From Nitrospira sp. (GTDB taxonomy: Bacteria; Nitrospirota; Nitrospiria; Nitrospirales; Nitrospiraceae), in assembly GCA_030692565.1 (NCBI GenBank), contig JAUYAO010000045.1:27085-91084 (forward strand): a stretch of DNA of 64,000 nucleotides, read 5' to 3'. This document shows, piece after piece, positions 1-8,802 of this stretch. The translations under genes were made by a program, and so were the position numbers. Below the pieces are notes generated by a model. The model searched no databases, was not told where the DNA came from, and saw only the letters and a list, made by a program, of their open reading frames with translations. Position 1 is the first letter of the stretch. The number at the start of each line of letters is the position of its first letter.

Positions 1-56
1 GCATATCCTGGGAAGAGGCGCGCAAGCAGGTGTTGGATCGCCTGCCCAAGCGGTGA
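1..56 (+). CDS. 3' end of antitoxin, putative addiction-module component family
   Basis: Only the last 17 codons are in the window, ending in SWEEARKQVLDRLPKR before TGA. A terminal SWEE-x-R/K helix is typical of the short antitoxins annotated as addiction-module component. Its stop overlaps the GTG start of the next gene, the usual arrangement for a translationally coupled type II antitoxin-toxin pair. The family call rests mainly on the toxin neighbour and this short tail. Confidence 0.55.
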   Translation, partial: ISWEEARKQVLDRLPKR

Positions 57-370
57 AACCTGTTGGCCTCTCGCCTGAGGCCGTGACGGAGTTGGCAGAA
101 GCCGTCTCCTGGTACGAAACCCGCCAACCTGGACTCGCAATCAGATTCCTTCAAGAAATCGATCAGGCACAACGCGCCATACAATCCCGTCCCCTGTCGT
201 TCCCCCGCCTCGCAAATACCGCCGTTGATCTAGAGATTCGACGAGCCTTGCTCCCCCGATTCCCCTATGCACTCGTGTTTCTTGAACTCCAAACAGAAAT
301 CCGCGTGCTCGCACTTGCCCATGCCAAGCGCCACCCCGACTATTGGCTCAATCGCCTGCACGCTACCTGA
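53..370 (+). CDS. RelE/ParE-family type II toxin
   Basis: This 105-residue protein has the size and layout of the RelE/ParE toxin fold. An N-terminal helical hairpin (EAVTELAEAVSWYETRQPG) is followed by strands with conserved arginines (IRRALLPRFPYALVF) and ends with the characteristic LALAHAKRHPDYW segment. RelE members cut mRNA on the ribosome and ParE members inhibit gyrase; the sequence does not tell which applies. The GTG start lies inside the antitoxin stop (4-base overlap), so both are probably made from one message. Family call is firm, target unknown. Confidence 0.82.
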   Translation: MKPVGLSPEAVTELAEAVSWYETRQPGLAIRFLQEIDQAQRAIQSRPLSFPRLANTAVDLEIRRALLPRFPYALVFLELQTEIRVLALAHAKRHPDYWLNRLHAT

Positions 371-557
371 TCCTAACAGTGGGTCAGCAGGCTAGATGAA
401 GATTGAGAAGAAGACCGGACTGTTCCTCACCAATCGTAACCCACGCCAAATCTTTCGGAGTCTTACTCACGACATAAACGATGGCGGACAAGGTCAAACA
501 ATGACCCCAGTGCTTCCTCTGTTGGATCGCATATTAACCTCGCTCATGGATGCCTCG

Positions 558-1741
558 TCACAGCTCTCCCTTGAACGCTTTGTCGAGGATGGAGGGCAGG
601 AGCGCGGCGAGTTCGGCAGCGGTCTCAGTCTGCAGTTTCTTTAGCGCATTCACCTTGGCCTGCAAACCGTCGAGATGAGCGACGATGTGGTGCTGCACTG
701 AAAGCGGTGGAACTGGAATCGAAAAGTCTAACAACTTGGGAGTCTCCAGCTTACGGGTATCATGCGTTGACTTCTCAACAAGGTTCAAGATGTTGGAATT
801 GAATGCCCAGAAAAATGCACATAAAAAATCAGGTAATAGCTCGCTGGTGGGTATAAGTGCCTTCATGTCCTGATTGATGGCAGCGGGAACTCGAAGCACT
901 GCGGACGGAAAAGTATGCACAAGGATCATCCCACGAACAACAACGAGCACGGCACCTGGAGCAAGCAGTTTGGCTGCCGTTTCTGTTGTTGCGCGTTCGG
1001 ATATGTGGTCAATAGAGGCACGAATCTCTCGCACCTTCATGTCTTTCGGTGTGACCCACGGAATTGAACCGTCCCAATAAAATGGATCTGACTTCGACGG
1101 AGTACCTCCACGCGAATGGTCACCACCTCGCTTAGCGGTCGCCTTGAAAACTTCTCCATGGAAACATTGAGGAGAGCACTAGATCCACTGATACCAAGTG
1201 AACTGGTCTCCTTGATGGCCTGCTGCCGAATTGTGCTGACCTCTTCAATCATGGCGGCCAGGGATTCGATACGCGCCACGATTCGTCGCTGCTCTGCGAG
1301 AGGAGGGAGAGGAACTTCCTCATGAAGAAATCGATCCTCTTGAAGGCGTATCCGATTAGTTGTCCCCTCGCTGGCCTGCTTGCAGATATCCACAAATGCA
1401 GGAGTTCGGCCCATCCAGCCGAGATAGGGAGGAATCACACGCTCAGCGTTGAGTGCAAAGGTTGGGAAGTCGGTACTCACGACCGCTCCGTCGAGCGATT
1501 CAGGAACGAGACCAATCGCACCGTTTCTGGCATCAATCCGAGACAAGATGAATTGGTTCGCTCGTACGCGTAGTCGTCTGCTCGAAGCAATCTCTGCGCC
1601 GATCACTTGGCGACGTAGCACAACGCCCTTGCCCCAAAGTCGAACGGTTACCTCGTTGTACTGCTTTTCCGGGTCGAGAGCGACCCAGTCTTCAGATTTG
1701 GTGAGAATTTCTCCGAGCGGCACCAATGGCCACTTGCTCAT
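558..1741 (-). pseudogene. hsdS: Type I restriction specificity subunit HsdS, frameshifted
   Basis: HsdS provides DNA target recognition for type I methylation and restriction. Reading leftward from ATG at 1741, the first part has one target-recognition domain followed by the linker PLPPLAEQRRIVARIESL. The frame is then lost near 1108-1113. The downstream frame continues with the start of the second recognition domain, GGGTPSKSDPFYWDGSIPWV, and a second linker IPVPPLSVQHHIVAHLDGL, ending at 558. Restoring one G after ATTCGC joins both halves into a normal two-domain HsdS of about 394 residues. The start overlaps the restored hsdM stop by four bases. It may be a real one-base deletion or a sequencing error. 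Confidence 0.85.
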
Positions 1742-3302
1742 GTTCCACCCTGTGCGAGCAAGGTCTTTATCTGAGATATGAGATCGCAGATCTTCGTTTC
1801 CTTGCGGAGGATATCCTCCGCAAGGACATCGGGGGGAAGATGCTCAAAGTCCACTTTGCCGCGAGGGTTCTTGATGTCGAGGTTACAGCCATTTTTGAGA
1901 ATGGCGGAGGCGGGGACTTTCCAGGCACGATCGTTCTCTTTGCGCTTGTGCCACCAGGCGATGCAGTCTGCAAACGCCTCGAACTGAATCGGCTGGGTCT
2001 TGGTGTAGTTTTTTCGGTCTTCGGGGAGTAGCTGCTCGTAGTACCAGACAGTTTTTGTCGGGCCGGATCGATCGAAGAACAGAAGATTCGTCGGAATGCC
2101 TGTGTAGGGAGCGAAGACGCCATTGGGAAGACGGATAATGGTGTGGAGGTTAAGTCTTTCAATAGTTCTTCTTTGATACGGGCGCAGACGCCGTCGCCGA
2201 AGAGGATACCGTTCGGAACGACCACGCCCGCTCGACCGCCTTTTGAGATTTGAGATTTGGAATCGCGACTTTCTGAAGGGGCGCCAGGGCGGCGAAGCTT
2301 GCGCATAATGAGCTGGAGAAAGAGCAAGGCAGTTTCGGAAGCCTGTTTGTCTTCGGGAAAATTAGAGAGGATGCCGCGCTCTTCTTCGCCGCCGAAGGGG
2401 GGATTAGTCAGGATGATGTCCACACGATCTTTATCGCCGATTTCTTTCAACGGGAACCGGAGGCTGTTGAGGGGATCGATCTTGGGCGTTTCCAAACCAT
2501 GCAAGAGGAGATTCATTTGCGCGAGCAAATACGGAAGCGGTTTAGCCTCCCCGCCCAGGAGGCTCTCGGATTGGAGGACAGCATAATGCTCGGCCCGCTT
2601 GCATTGCTTTCGCAAATGATCGAAGGCTTCGACTAAGAAGCCGCCAGTGCCGCAGGCGGGATCGAGAAGCGTTTCGCCCAATCGTGGGTCGGTGACCGTA
2701 ACCATGAAGCGGACGACAGCGCGCGGAGTGTAGAACTCGCCAGAATCGCCAGCGGCGTCGCGCATTTCTTTCAGCATGGACTCGTACAGATGGCCGAGGG
2801 TATGGATTTCGCCGGAGGCGGTAAAGTGAATGCCGTGGACTTTATTGATGACGTCGCGGAGGAGATAACCGTTGATCATACGGTTGACGGTGCCTTTGAA
2901 GACGGTAGCGACCACGTCGCGCCGGTCTCCGCCGTTCGCACCCTGAAGGCTGCGGAGGTAGGCGAAGAGGCCGGGGCCTTTCTTGCCGTCGGGACCGCGG
3001 GCTTCTTCGTTGTTCACGAAGGCGATCAATTCGTCGCCGGTGATGCCGTCGGGCTTGGCAGCCCAGTCGCGCCAGCGATAGGGCGATTCGATGGTATGAC
3101 GGAAGCGTTTACCGGCGAGCTTGGCGTCGGTCTCGCGGATCTGCTCCAAATCATCCAAGAATTTGAGAAACATGATCCAGGTGAGCATGGGCAGGCGGTC
3201 GAGGTCGCCGTTGAGCCCTTTGTCCTTGCGCATGATGTCGCGCGCAGACTTGATGAGGCTGCCGAGTTGCTGGGCGGTTGTGAGGGGGACCTTCGATTTC
3301 AT
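1738..3302 (-). pseudogene. hsdM: Type I restriction-modification methyltransferase HsdM, frameshifted near the C-terminus
   Basis: HsdM is the N6-adenine methyltransferase of a type I system. The open part shows the helical N-terminal domain, FYTPRAVVRFM (about residues 190-200), the SAM-binding motif DPACGTGGF (214-222) and the catalytic motif NPPFGG (300-305). After K-D at residue 383 the frame shifts at 2151-2153. The other frame continues as NLHTIIRLPNGVFAPYT and runs to a TGA at 1738 that overlaps the hsdS start. One missing T restores KDFNLHTII, the family consensus. Without correction the protein ends at 1767 in an unrelated 128-residue tail. Confidence 0.88.
2241..2260. repeat. AT-rich GAGATTTGAGATTT repeat inside hsdM
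   Basis: The sequence TTTTGAGATTTGAGATTTGG lies within hsdM and encodes SKSQISK on the minus strand, in a non-motif loop between the catalytic motif and VVVPNG. The same motif recurs at 1771-1792, 3311-3351, 3524-3552, 3849-3903 and 4506-4520, all within this restriction locus. It is much more AT-rich than its surroundings. Confidence 0.6.
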
Positions 3303-3310
3303 ATTTCCAT

Positions 3311-3351
3311 TTCAGGAAAATTTCAAATTTCAAATCTCAGATTTCAGATTG
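3311..3351. repeat. AAATTTCAAATCTCAGATTTCAG repeat between the S23-like gene and hsdM
   Basis: This is a short run of near-palindromic units (AAATTTCAAATTTC, AAATCTCAGATTTCAGATT) between the 3' end of the four-helix-bundle gene and the hsdM start. It encodes the final residues PKQSEI of the upstream gene, so the repeat has extended into that reading frame. Possible roles as RNA processing or protein-binding sites are unknown. Confidence 0.65.
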
Positions 3352-3831
3352 TTTTGGGTCTGATTGGCGGATACGGTCGAGTTCTTCAAGGAAAGCGTCT
3401 TGATCCTTCTTTGCCGCAGTGCGGGCTCGGGTACTGTCGTTCAGATGTCGCTGGCCGGTGATGCCGGCGTTCTTCAATTGTTCGATCCAGCCATAGAGCT
3501 GCCGTGAAATGTTCTCGGCAGCTGATCTCATATCACAAATCTCAGATTTCAGGAGGGAGAACTCGGAGACGCGTTCTAGGAGGCAATGCATGGATCGCAC
3601 TTCACCGGCAGAACCACGGGCGATGTACAGAAAGGCGAGCAGTTCGTTCGTGCTGCCGCGTTCGAAGCCCTCTGCGACGTTATTCGAGATGGAGAGCGTG
3701 GCGCGCTCCAACTGATCGCGCAAACCGGCGTGGCGACGGAAGGCTTCGTGACTGGTGAAGGCGTAGGTTCTCCTGGCTAGCTCAATGGCCGCTTGCCACA
3801 CGGGGAGATCTTCGAAACGTCGATACTTCAT
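3337..3831 (-). CDS. Four-helix-bundle protein (S23 / 23S rRNA intervening-sequence family)
   Basis: The 164-residue product begins YRRFEDLPVWQAAIELARRTY and contains RDQLERATLSISNNVAEGFER, both signatures of the S23/IVP four-helix-bundle family. These proteins are small, oligomeric and of unclear function; relatives include the accessory Avd protein of diversity-generating retroelements. No reverse transcriptase is present here. The gene sits between hsdR and hsdM on the same strand, a placement common for this family beside type I systems. A repeat-derived segment LLKSEICDM and the terminus PKQSEI come from the local AT-rich repeat. Confidence 0.8.
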   Translation of the reverse strand: MKYRRFEDLPVWQAAIELARRTYAFTSHEAFRRHAGLRDQLERATLSISNNVAEGFERGSTNELLAFLYIARGSAGEVRSMHCLLERVSEFSLLKSEICDMRSAAENISRQLYGWIEQLKNAGITGQRHLNDSTRARTAAKKDQDAFLEELDRIRQSDPKQSEI

Positions 3832-3848
3832 CGCGTCCCGCGATTCGT

Positions 3849-3903
3849 AATCTCAAATCTCATATTGCACATCGCATATTTGAGATCTGAAATCTGTGAT
3901 TTG
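3849..3903. repeat. AT-rich repeat cluster between hsdR and the S23-like gene
   Basis: Several diverged copies of the CTCAAATCTCAT / TTTGAGATCTGAAATCTG unit occupy most of the spacer between hsdR (ends 3917) and the four-helix-bundle start at 3831. Copies in both orientations could fold into a hairpin in the transcript. Confidence 0.6.
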
Positions 3904-3916
3904 CCTATGCGTTTCG

Positions 3917-6280
3917 CTATGCCGCGTAGAGCAGAGTCTGCAATTGCACGACCGCTTGGCGCAAGTGGTCTGGTCCGCCGAACAGACTGGCAATTTCCAA
4001 GATGTTCCCCCGTTCGGAGATCGGCGGGACATGCAGCACATCCGGCAAGATAAATTGCGCCGTTCCATGTTCGGCATACTTCTCCAGCAGGTCGTTGAGA
4101 ATCACCTTGGCTTCGGAGCCGTATTGGTCGAAGAAGTCCTTCTTTTCTTTCTTCAGCCGGTCCGCCCTCTCACGCCTGGTCCGCAATGGCGCATTGAACG
4201 CCACGTGGCAAAGCAAATCGAACGGGTCTGCCTCCGGGTGATTGGCAGCCGCCGCCAGATTGTCGAAATCGATGCCACGTTCTTCTAGTCGCCGAATAAT
4301 TTCCGATCGCTTCTCAGGGTCAGCCCATTGCTCGCGCAGTTCCGGCGCGGAGGGATAGAGGGTCCGTACTTTGTCTGCCGCGTACTCGGTAAACTTGACC
4401 ACGCGCAACTGCTTTCCGTCCGGATCGAGCTCATGGACGATATGCGCGACAATCTCGACCTGCCCACCATCAAAATAATATTTTCGGCGCTCCCCTTCTC
4501 TGTCATCTGAGATTTGAAATGTGTCTTCCTTCTCCGCCATGACCGGCTGCTCTTCGACGATCTCGTAGGTCTTTGGCACCGTCTCTCCTGCTTCATCGAC
4601 CTGCTCTTCGGTGATCAAGACCGGATCGCCGTCGAAGTCCGGATCGGCAAAGAGGCGCGTGGCGGAGCCTGTGTAGTCCAGGATATTGAAGTACAGTTTG
4701 CCGTAATCGTCGCGCACGCGCGTGCCGCGCCCGATCATCTGCTTGAATTCGGTCATCGAATTGACGACTCGCGCCAACACGATGTTCTTGCACGTCGGCG
4801 CATCGACACCGGTCGTAAGCAACTGCGATGTCGTGAGGATCACCGGCGTAGCAGTTTCTAATTCTTGGAATCGGCCCAAATGCCCGCGCCCGATGTCGCC
4901 TTCTTCCGACGTTACCCGACAGACGTAATCGGCATGTTGCCTGGTCAAATCCGTATTGAGGTTGTTCAGGGCTTGCCGCATCTCGTCGGCGTGCGGCTGA
5001 TCCACACAGAACACAATCGTCTTGGCAAAACGGTCTGTCTTCTTCATGAAATCCGTCAGGTGGCGCGCGATGGCCTGCGTCCGCGCCCGTAGCGCAACGA
5101 CTCGCTCAAAGTCCTTTGTAGGATATTCGTCGTCTGGAATCGCGCGCCCGTAGCGATCGAGGTCGCCCTGGCTTGGCCGCCATCCTGCCGCGTCCCATGT
5201 GCTGACTACCCGATGCACTCGGTAAGGAGCGAGGAATCCATCGTCGATGCCCTGACGGAGGCTGTATGTGTAGATCGGATTGCCGAAGTAGGCATAGGTA
5301 TCGCGATTATCCTCTCGCAACGGCGTGGCCGTCATACCGAGCTGATAGGCCGGTTCAAAATAGTTCAGAATCTCCCGCCAATTGCTTTCATCGCGCGCGC
5401 TTCCCCGATGACACTCGTCCACGATGATCAGATCGAAGAAATCGCGGGCATATTCCTTATACAGGCCTGGGCGGTGCTCATCCTTGGCAATCGCCTGATA
5501 GATGGCGAAGTACATCTCGCGGCCCTTGTTGACCTCGCCGTTCTCAATCTTCCAGCGCGCATCGCCGAACGGAGTAAAAATCTTATCCTTGGGATCGTCG
5601 ATCAAAATGTTGCGGTCGGCTAGGTAGAGGATTTTCGGACGGCGATATTCTCCGGTCCGATTCCAGCGTGCCTGCCACAGCTTCCAACAAATCTGAAACG
5701 CAACCACCGTCTTCCCCGTCCCGGTCGCCATCGTCAGCAGAATGCGTGGCCTCTTCTGGAGAATCGCTCGCACCGTTCGATTGATGGCAATGTCCTGATA
5801 GTAGCGGGGGCTCTTTCCGGAGAGATGGTTGTAGGGCGTAAGCAGCTGGTCTGCTGCGGTCGCGTCTTTCAGACGTTCGTCTACACAGAGGCGCTTCCAG
5901 AGTTCATCCGGCGCTGGGAACGTTTCAAGCTGCCGCTCTTGCCCAGTGAGAAAGTCGAACTCGACGATCCCATGCCCATTGGTTGCATAGGCGAACTTGA
6001 GATCGAGGATCGCCGCATACTCCTTCGCTTGTTGCAGTCCGTCACTCGGTGTTTTGTATGCCGCTTTGGCTTCAACAACGGCTATGACGAAATCGCGCGT
6101 GTAGCGCAAGAGATAGTCCGCTCGTTTCTGTGCCCGGCGGCGGACTTTTTCGCCAATTAAGACGATCCGACCATCTGTAAATGTTTTCTGTTCGGTGAAG
6201 GAGCGTGGGTCGTTATCCCAGCCCGAAGCAATGAGCTTCGGGAGGACATATTTTCGGCAGGTGTCAGCTTCGTTGATCAT
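3917..6280 (-). CDS. hsdR: Type I restriction enzyme motor/nuclease subunit HsdR
   Basis: The 787-residue product has an N-terminal nuclease core (ADYLL near residue 54, VVEAK near 68-72), then an SF2 translocase with Walker A TMATGTGKT (about 183-191), DECH box (288-291) and GMTATPL. It would translocate and cut DNA not methylated by HsdM-HsdS. It is the first gene of the leftward operon and is uninterrupted. With hsdM and hsdS frameshifted, an active HsdR without cognate methylation should not assemble on DNA, because HsdR requires the MS complex. A repeat-derived FQISD segment occurs around 4506-4520. Confidence 0.93.
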   Translation of the reverse strand: MINEADTCRKYVLPKLIASGWDNDPRSFTEQKTFTDGRIVLIGEKVRRRAQKRADYLLRYTRDFVIAVVEAKAAYKTPSDGLQQAKEYAAILDLKFAYATNGHGIVEFDFLTGQERQLETFPAPDELWKRLCVDERLKDATAADQLLTPYNHLSGKSPRYYQDIAINRTVRAILQKRPRILLTMATGTGKTVVAFQICWKLWQARWNRTGEYRRPKILYLADRNILIDDPKDKIFTPFGDARWKIENGEVNKGREMYFAIYQAIAKDEHRPGLYKEYARDFFDLIIVDECHRGSARDESNWREILNYFEPAYQLGMTATPLREDNRDTYAYFGNPIYTYSLRQGIDDGFLAPYRVHRVVSTWDAAGWRPSQGDLDRYGRAIPDDEYPTKDFERVVALRARTQAIARHLTDFMKKTDRFAKTIVFCVDQPHADEMRQALNNLNTDLTRQHADYVCRVTSEEGDIGRGHLGRFQELETATPVILTTSQLLTTGVDAPTCKNIVLARVVNSMTEFKQMIGRGTRVRDDYGKLYFNILDYTGSATRLFADPDFDGDPVLITEEQVDEAGETVPKTYEIVEEQPVMAEKEDTFQISDDREGERRKYYFDGGQVEIVAHIVHELDPDGKQLRVVKFTEYAADKVRTLYPSAPELREQWADPEKRSEIIRRLEERGIDFDNLAAAANHPEADPFDLLCHVAFNAPLRTRRERADRLKKEKKDFFDQYGSEAKVILNDLLEKYAEHGTAQFILPDVLHVPPISERGNILEIASLFGGPDHLRQAVVQLQTLLYAA

Positions 6281-6722
6281 GCCTCAACTGCAGACGGAAG
6301 GCTTAGAATGTCGCCGCAGAATACCCGTTTCGCAGCTCGAAATCATCACGCCTTTTAGAATGAGAAGGGGGGCAGGCGCCGTTCGGAAGCGGCGCCAGTC
6401 CCCGTATGGTTCCTTGCCGCAGCGATAGGCCCAAAGCAAAGGAGCTGATCGAGAAGGCCGAAGCGAACTGCCTGATTTCGAACTCCATGAAGGCTCACGT
6501 CACCCTCGTCCCAACCATTCGTTAATTTTCTCGTATTGGGGCATCCTGGGACAGTGTGTGAAAGCCGGCCTGGGGTGTTTCTCGCCAGTTGAAGTTCCTG
6601 CGTCCATCCGTCCTTCAGGTATTGAAGCTAACCTGCTGAGATCATAGAATGGATTTGTTATCTGATTTTCACGCCGATGGCACATCGCTCGCATTGTCTC
6701 CTTCGCAGGCTCATGAGGTCGT
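6281..6722. other. Gene-free stretch between the restriction locus and the cytochrome array
   Basis: I see no convincing coding sequence. A hairpin with a perfect 7-base stem (GGCGCCG, 8-base loop, CGGCGCC) lies at 6375-6396, with no T-run after it. The divergent promoters for hsdR and for the cytochrome gene at 6723 must lie here, but no -10/-35 pair stands out. Confidence 0.5.
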
Positions 6723-7091
6723 ATGCGTGTTGTCGGAATCATAGTCAGCCTTTTGATCGGGACTGTCTCGGCCGGATTCGGTGGCGGCGGATTGAAAGAT
6801 CTTCCGGCTCCGGGGAAGGACTCTGATGCCGTGACCGGTCGAGAGATCTATTCCAATACCTGTATTCGCTGTCACGGGATCGACGGCAAGGGAGCGATGG
6901 GAATTCGCCTCGTTCCAAAGCCGGCCGACCTCACTTCCCCGGGCATTCAGAACCGTTTGGATGCCAGTCTCTTCAAGCGGATTCACGACGGCAAGCCCAA
7001 TACGGCGATGGGGGCATGGAGTACGGCGTTATCAGACGACGAAATCTGGGATGTGTTGGCCTATGTGCGGACATTGAAGCAGGGGCCTTGA
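6723..7091 (+). CDS. Monohaem cytochrome c, periplasmic
   Basis: A 122-residue protein with an N-terminal hydrophobic signal and one haem motif CIRCH followed by GIDGKGAMG. The C-terminal LSDDEIWDVLAYVRTL helix is typical of cytochrome c class I (CytC_CBB3-type). The axial Met is probably in NTAMGAW. A GAGG ribosome site precedes the ATG. It is the first gene of the long cytochrome-rich run, and its electron partner cannot be told from sequence. Confidence 0.88.
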   Translation: MRVVGIIVSLLIGTVSAGFGGGGLKDLPAPGKDSDAVTGREIYSNTCIRCHGIDGKGAMGIRLVPKPADLTSPGIQNRLDASLFKRIHDGKPNTAMGAWSTALSDDEIWDVLAYVRTLKQGP

Positions 7092-7176
7092 GAATGAGCG
7101 AATCTTTTTAGCAGATCCTGACTCCTATGAATGCAAAGGGTACGCTGGGTGGCGAGCTTAACCGGGAGGTGTCGTG

Positions 7177-7395
7177 ATGGCATGCAATGTTGGAGGGGTT
7201 GAACGACCCATTCGAATCGTTGTCGGAGTCATTGCCCTGGGAATCGGAGCTTTTGCGGGATTGCCGCCGGTGGGTACCGGGGTGGCGCTCGTCGTTGGGA
7301 CCATTGCCCTGGTCACCGGGGCTATTGGATTCTGCCCGCTCTGGACTGTTTTCGGGATCAATACCTGTCCGGTCACCCCTGGGAAGAAGGGCTAG
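7177..7395 (+). CDS. DUF2892 small inner-membrane protein
   Basis: A 72-residue protein beginning MACNVGGVERPIRIVVG and containing two glycine-rich hydrophobic segments ending GFCPLWTVFGINTC, the pattern of the DUF2892/YgaP-type membrane module. Such modules often accompany rhodanese or sulfur-handling proteins. The ATG at 7177 is chosen because GGGAGGT lies six bases upstream; an in-frame GTG lies one codon earlier. The next gene starts 11 bases downstream, so the two are probably co-transcribed. Confidence 0.82.
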   Translation: MACNVGGVERPIRIVVGVIALGIGAFAGLPPVGTGVALVVGTIALVTGAIGFCPLWTVFGINTCPVTPGKKG

Positions 7396-7405
7396 CGGGG
7401 AGGCA

Positions 7406-8260
7406 ATGCGAATATATCTCTGGACATGCGTCATTGTGGTTGGGTTCCTGGTCGGTGAAGGTGGATGCACGCCAACCCCGAAGGTCGTTTCGACTCTTGA
7501 GTCCGGCCATAGGGGTGACGGGTTAACTTCCGCCGACATGGTGTTTGCGCCGCCATCGCCGGAGCTGATCCCCGGCGATCAACGAGGCGAGCAGATTCGC
7601 TTAGGCTACAAAATCGTAGTCGATACGCAGGACTATGGGCGGCCCTATGTGGGCAATCGGTTGAATTGCACGAACTGCCACCTCGATGCCGGAATGAATC
7701 CGAACACCGCCTCCTTTGTCGGCATCAGCCGGTTGTATCCGGAATATCGTGCACGGGCCGATCGTCAGATGTCCTTGGCCGACCGCATCGGCGAATGTTT
7801 CGAGCGCAGCATGAACGGCACAGCCCCTCCCCCCGATAGCTCGAAGCTCCAGGCCGTCGTGGCCTACATCGAATGGCTTTCGCAAAACGTCCCGCCGGGT
7901 AGTACGGTGCCATGGCGCGGGATTCCACGTCTGACCTCCGGTCACGTTCCAGATCCCGTGAACGGGAAAAAGCAGTTCGCCACGAAGTGTGTGTTCTGCC
8001 ATGGAGCGGATGGACAGGGGACCATGGCCGGGCCGCCGGTCTGGGGGCCGCATTCTTACAATATTGCGGCAGGGATGGCTCGTATCACGGTGGCGGCGCC
8101 GTTCATCAAGTCCAATATGCCGAGAGGCTGGGGGTGGACACTGACCGATGATGAGGCCTTCGATGTGGCGGCCTATGTGAACAGCCAGCCGCGTCCGGAT
8201 TTCCCCGGCAAGCAACACGACTGGCCGAAGGGCGGCAAACCGGCGGATGTGCCGTATTAA
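7406..8260 (+). CDS. Dihaem cytochrome c, TsdA-like (thiosulfate dehydrogenase / tetrathionate reductase family)
   Basis: The 284-residue product has a lipoprotein-like signal (GEGGC). Its N-terminal haem domain contains RLNCTNCHLDAG and YPEYRAR, and the segment DRIGECFERSMNG, which in the TsdA family carries a cysteine haem ligand. A second class I haem domain has CVFCHGADGQG. TsdA enzymes interconvert thiosulfate and tetrathionate in the periplasm. The start at 7406 follows GGGGAGG closely. A sulfite-dehydrogenase-like pair downstream supports a sulfur role, but the direction of catalysis is not predictable. Confidence 0.8.
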   Translation: MRIYLWTCVIVVGFLVGEGGCTPTPKVVSTLESGHRGDGLTSADMVFAPPSPELIPGDQRGEQIRLGYKIVVDTQDYGRPYVGNRLNCTNCHLDAGMNPNTASFVGISRLYPEYRARADRQMSLADRIGECFERSMNGTAPPPDSSKLQAVVAYIEWLSQNVPPGSTVPWRGIPRLTSGHVPDPVNGKKQFATKCVFCHGADGQGTMAGPPVWGPHSYNIAAGMARITVAAPFIKSNMPRGWGWTLTDDEAFDVAAYVNSQPRPDFPGKQHDWPKGGKPADVPY

Positions 8261-8263
8261 GAC

Positions 8264-8368
8264 GTGAAACGTCAAACGTCATGCGTGAGAGGAGGCCGAA
8301 GGATAAGTTTCGAGAACGCTTGACGCTTGACGATCAGGATAAGACCAATGACGAGTGACGAATGACGC
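8264..8368. repeat. Degenerate heptamer-like repeats (TGACGA / ACGTGAA)
   Basis: The spacer before the OsmC gene contains ACGTGAAACGTCAAACGTCA, CGCTTGACGCTTGACGA and GACGAGTGACGAATGACG. These are short, imperfect tandem units of about seven bases. A related run occurs at 53709-53734 (GATCAGTGATGCGTGATGAG). They look like intergenic simple repeats rather than operators. Confidence 0.5.
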
Positions 8369-8388
8369 ACGGCACACAGGAGGGCCTC

Positions 8389-8802
8389 ATGAAACTCCAA
8401 GTGGCGTATCACGGAGGTATGCGCTACGACGTCACCAGCGGTCGGCATCGTGTGGTGACCGATCAGCCGGAAGAAGATGGCGGCCACGATGCGGGGATGA
8501 GTCCGGTCGAACTCTTTGTCGGCTCGGTCGCCAGCTGCGTCGGGTACTTCGTTGGGCAGTTCTGCGCGCGGCATGACATTTCCCGTGACGGCCTCGGGGT
8601 GGATGCCGAGTGGGAGATGGCCGAGGGACCGCATCGCGTGGGGACGATCGCACTGGTGATCCGGTTGCCGCATCGTCTCACGCCGGACATGAAAGAGCGC
8701 TTGTTGAAGGTCGCCCACGGGTGCACGGTACACCAATCCCTCTCCGGCTCTCCGGTCGTCACGATCCAACTCAATCCTCATGCCCAGGGAGTACATCCAT
8801 GA
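8389..8802 (+). CDS. OsmC/Ohr-family protein
   Basis: The 137-residue product carries the two conserved cysteines of the OsmC family in SVASCVGYF and AHGCTVHQSL, and the glycine-rich MSPVELFVGSVASC helix. OsmC-family proteins are cytoplasmic thiol-dependent peroxidases or handle persulfide-type substrates. ATG 8389 is preferred over an upstream in-frame ATG because AGGAGGG lies just before it. Its TGA overlaps the ATG of the molybdoenzyme gene, so the two are translationally coupled. Confidence 0.87.
   Translation: MKLQVAYHGGMRYDVTSGRHRVVTDQPEEDGGHDAGMSPVELFVGSVASCVGYFVGQFCARHDISRDGLGVDAEWEMAEGPHRVGTIALVIRLPHRLTPDMKERLLKVAHGCTVHQSLSGSPVVTIQLNPHAQGVHP

Noticed and set aside
3337..3831. Diversity-generating retroelement, because the S23 family is related to Avd
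   Set aside because: No reverse transcriptase, template repeat or variable repeat is nearby; the neighbours are hsd genes.
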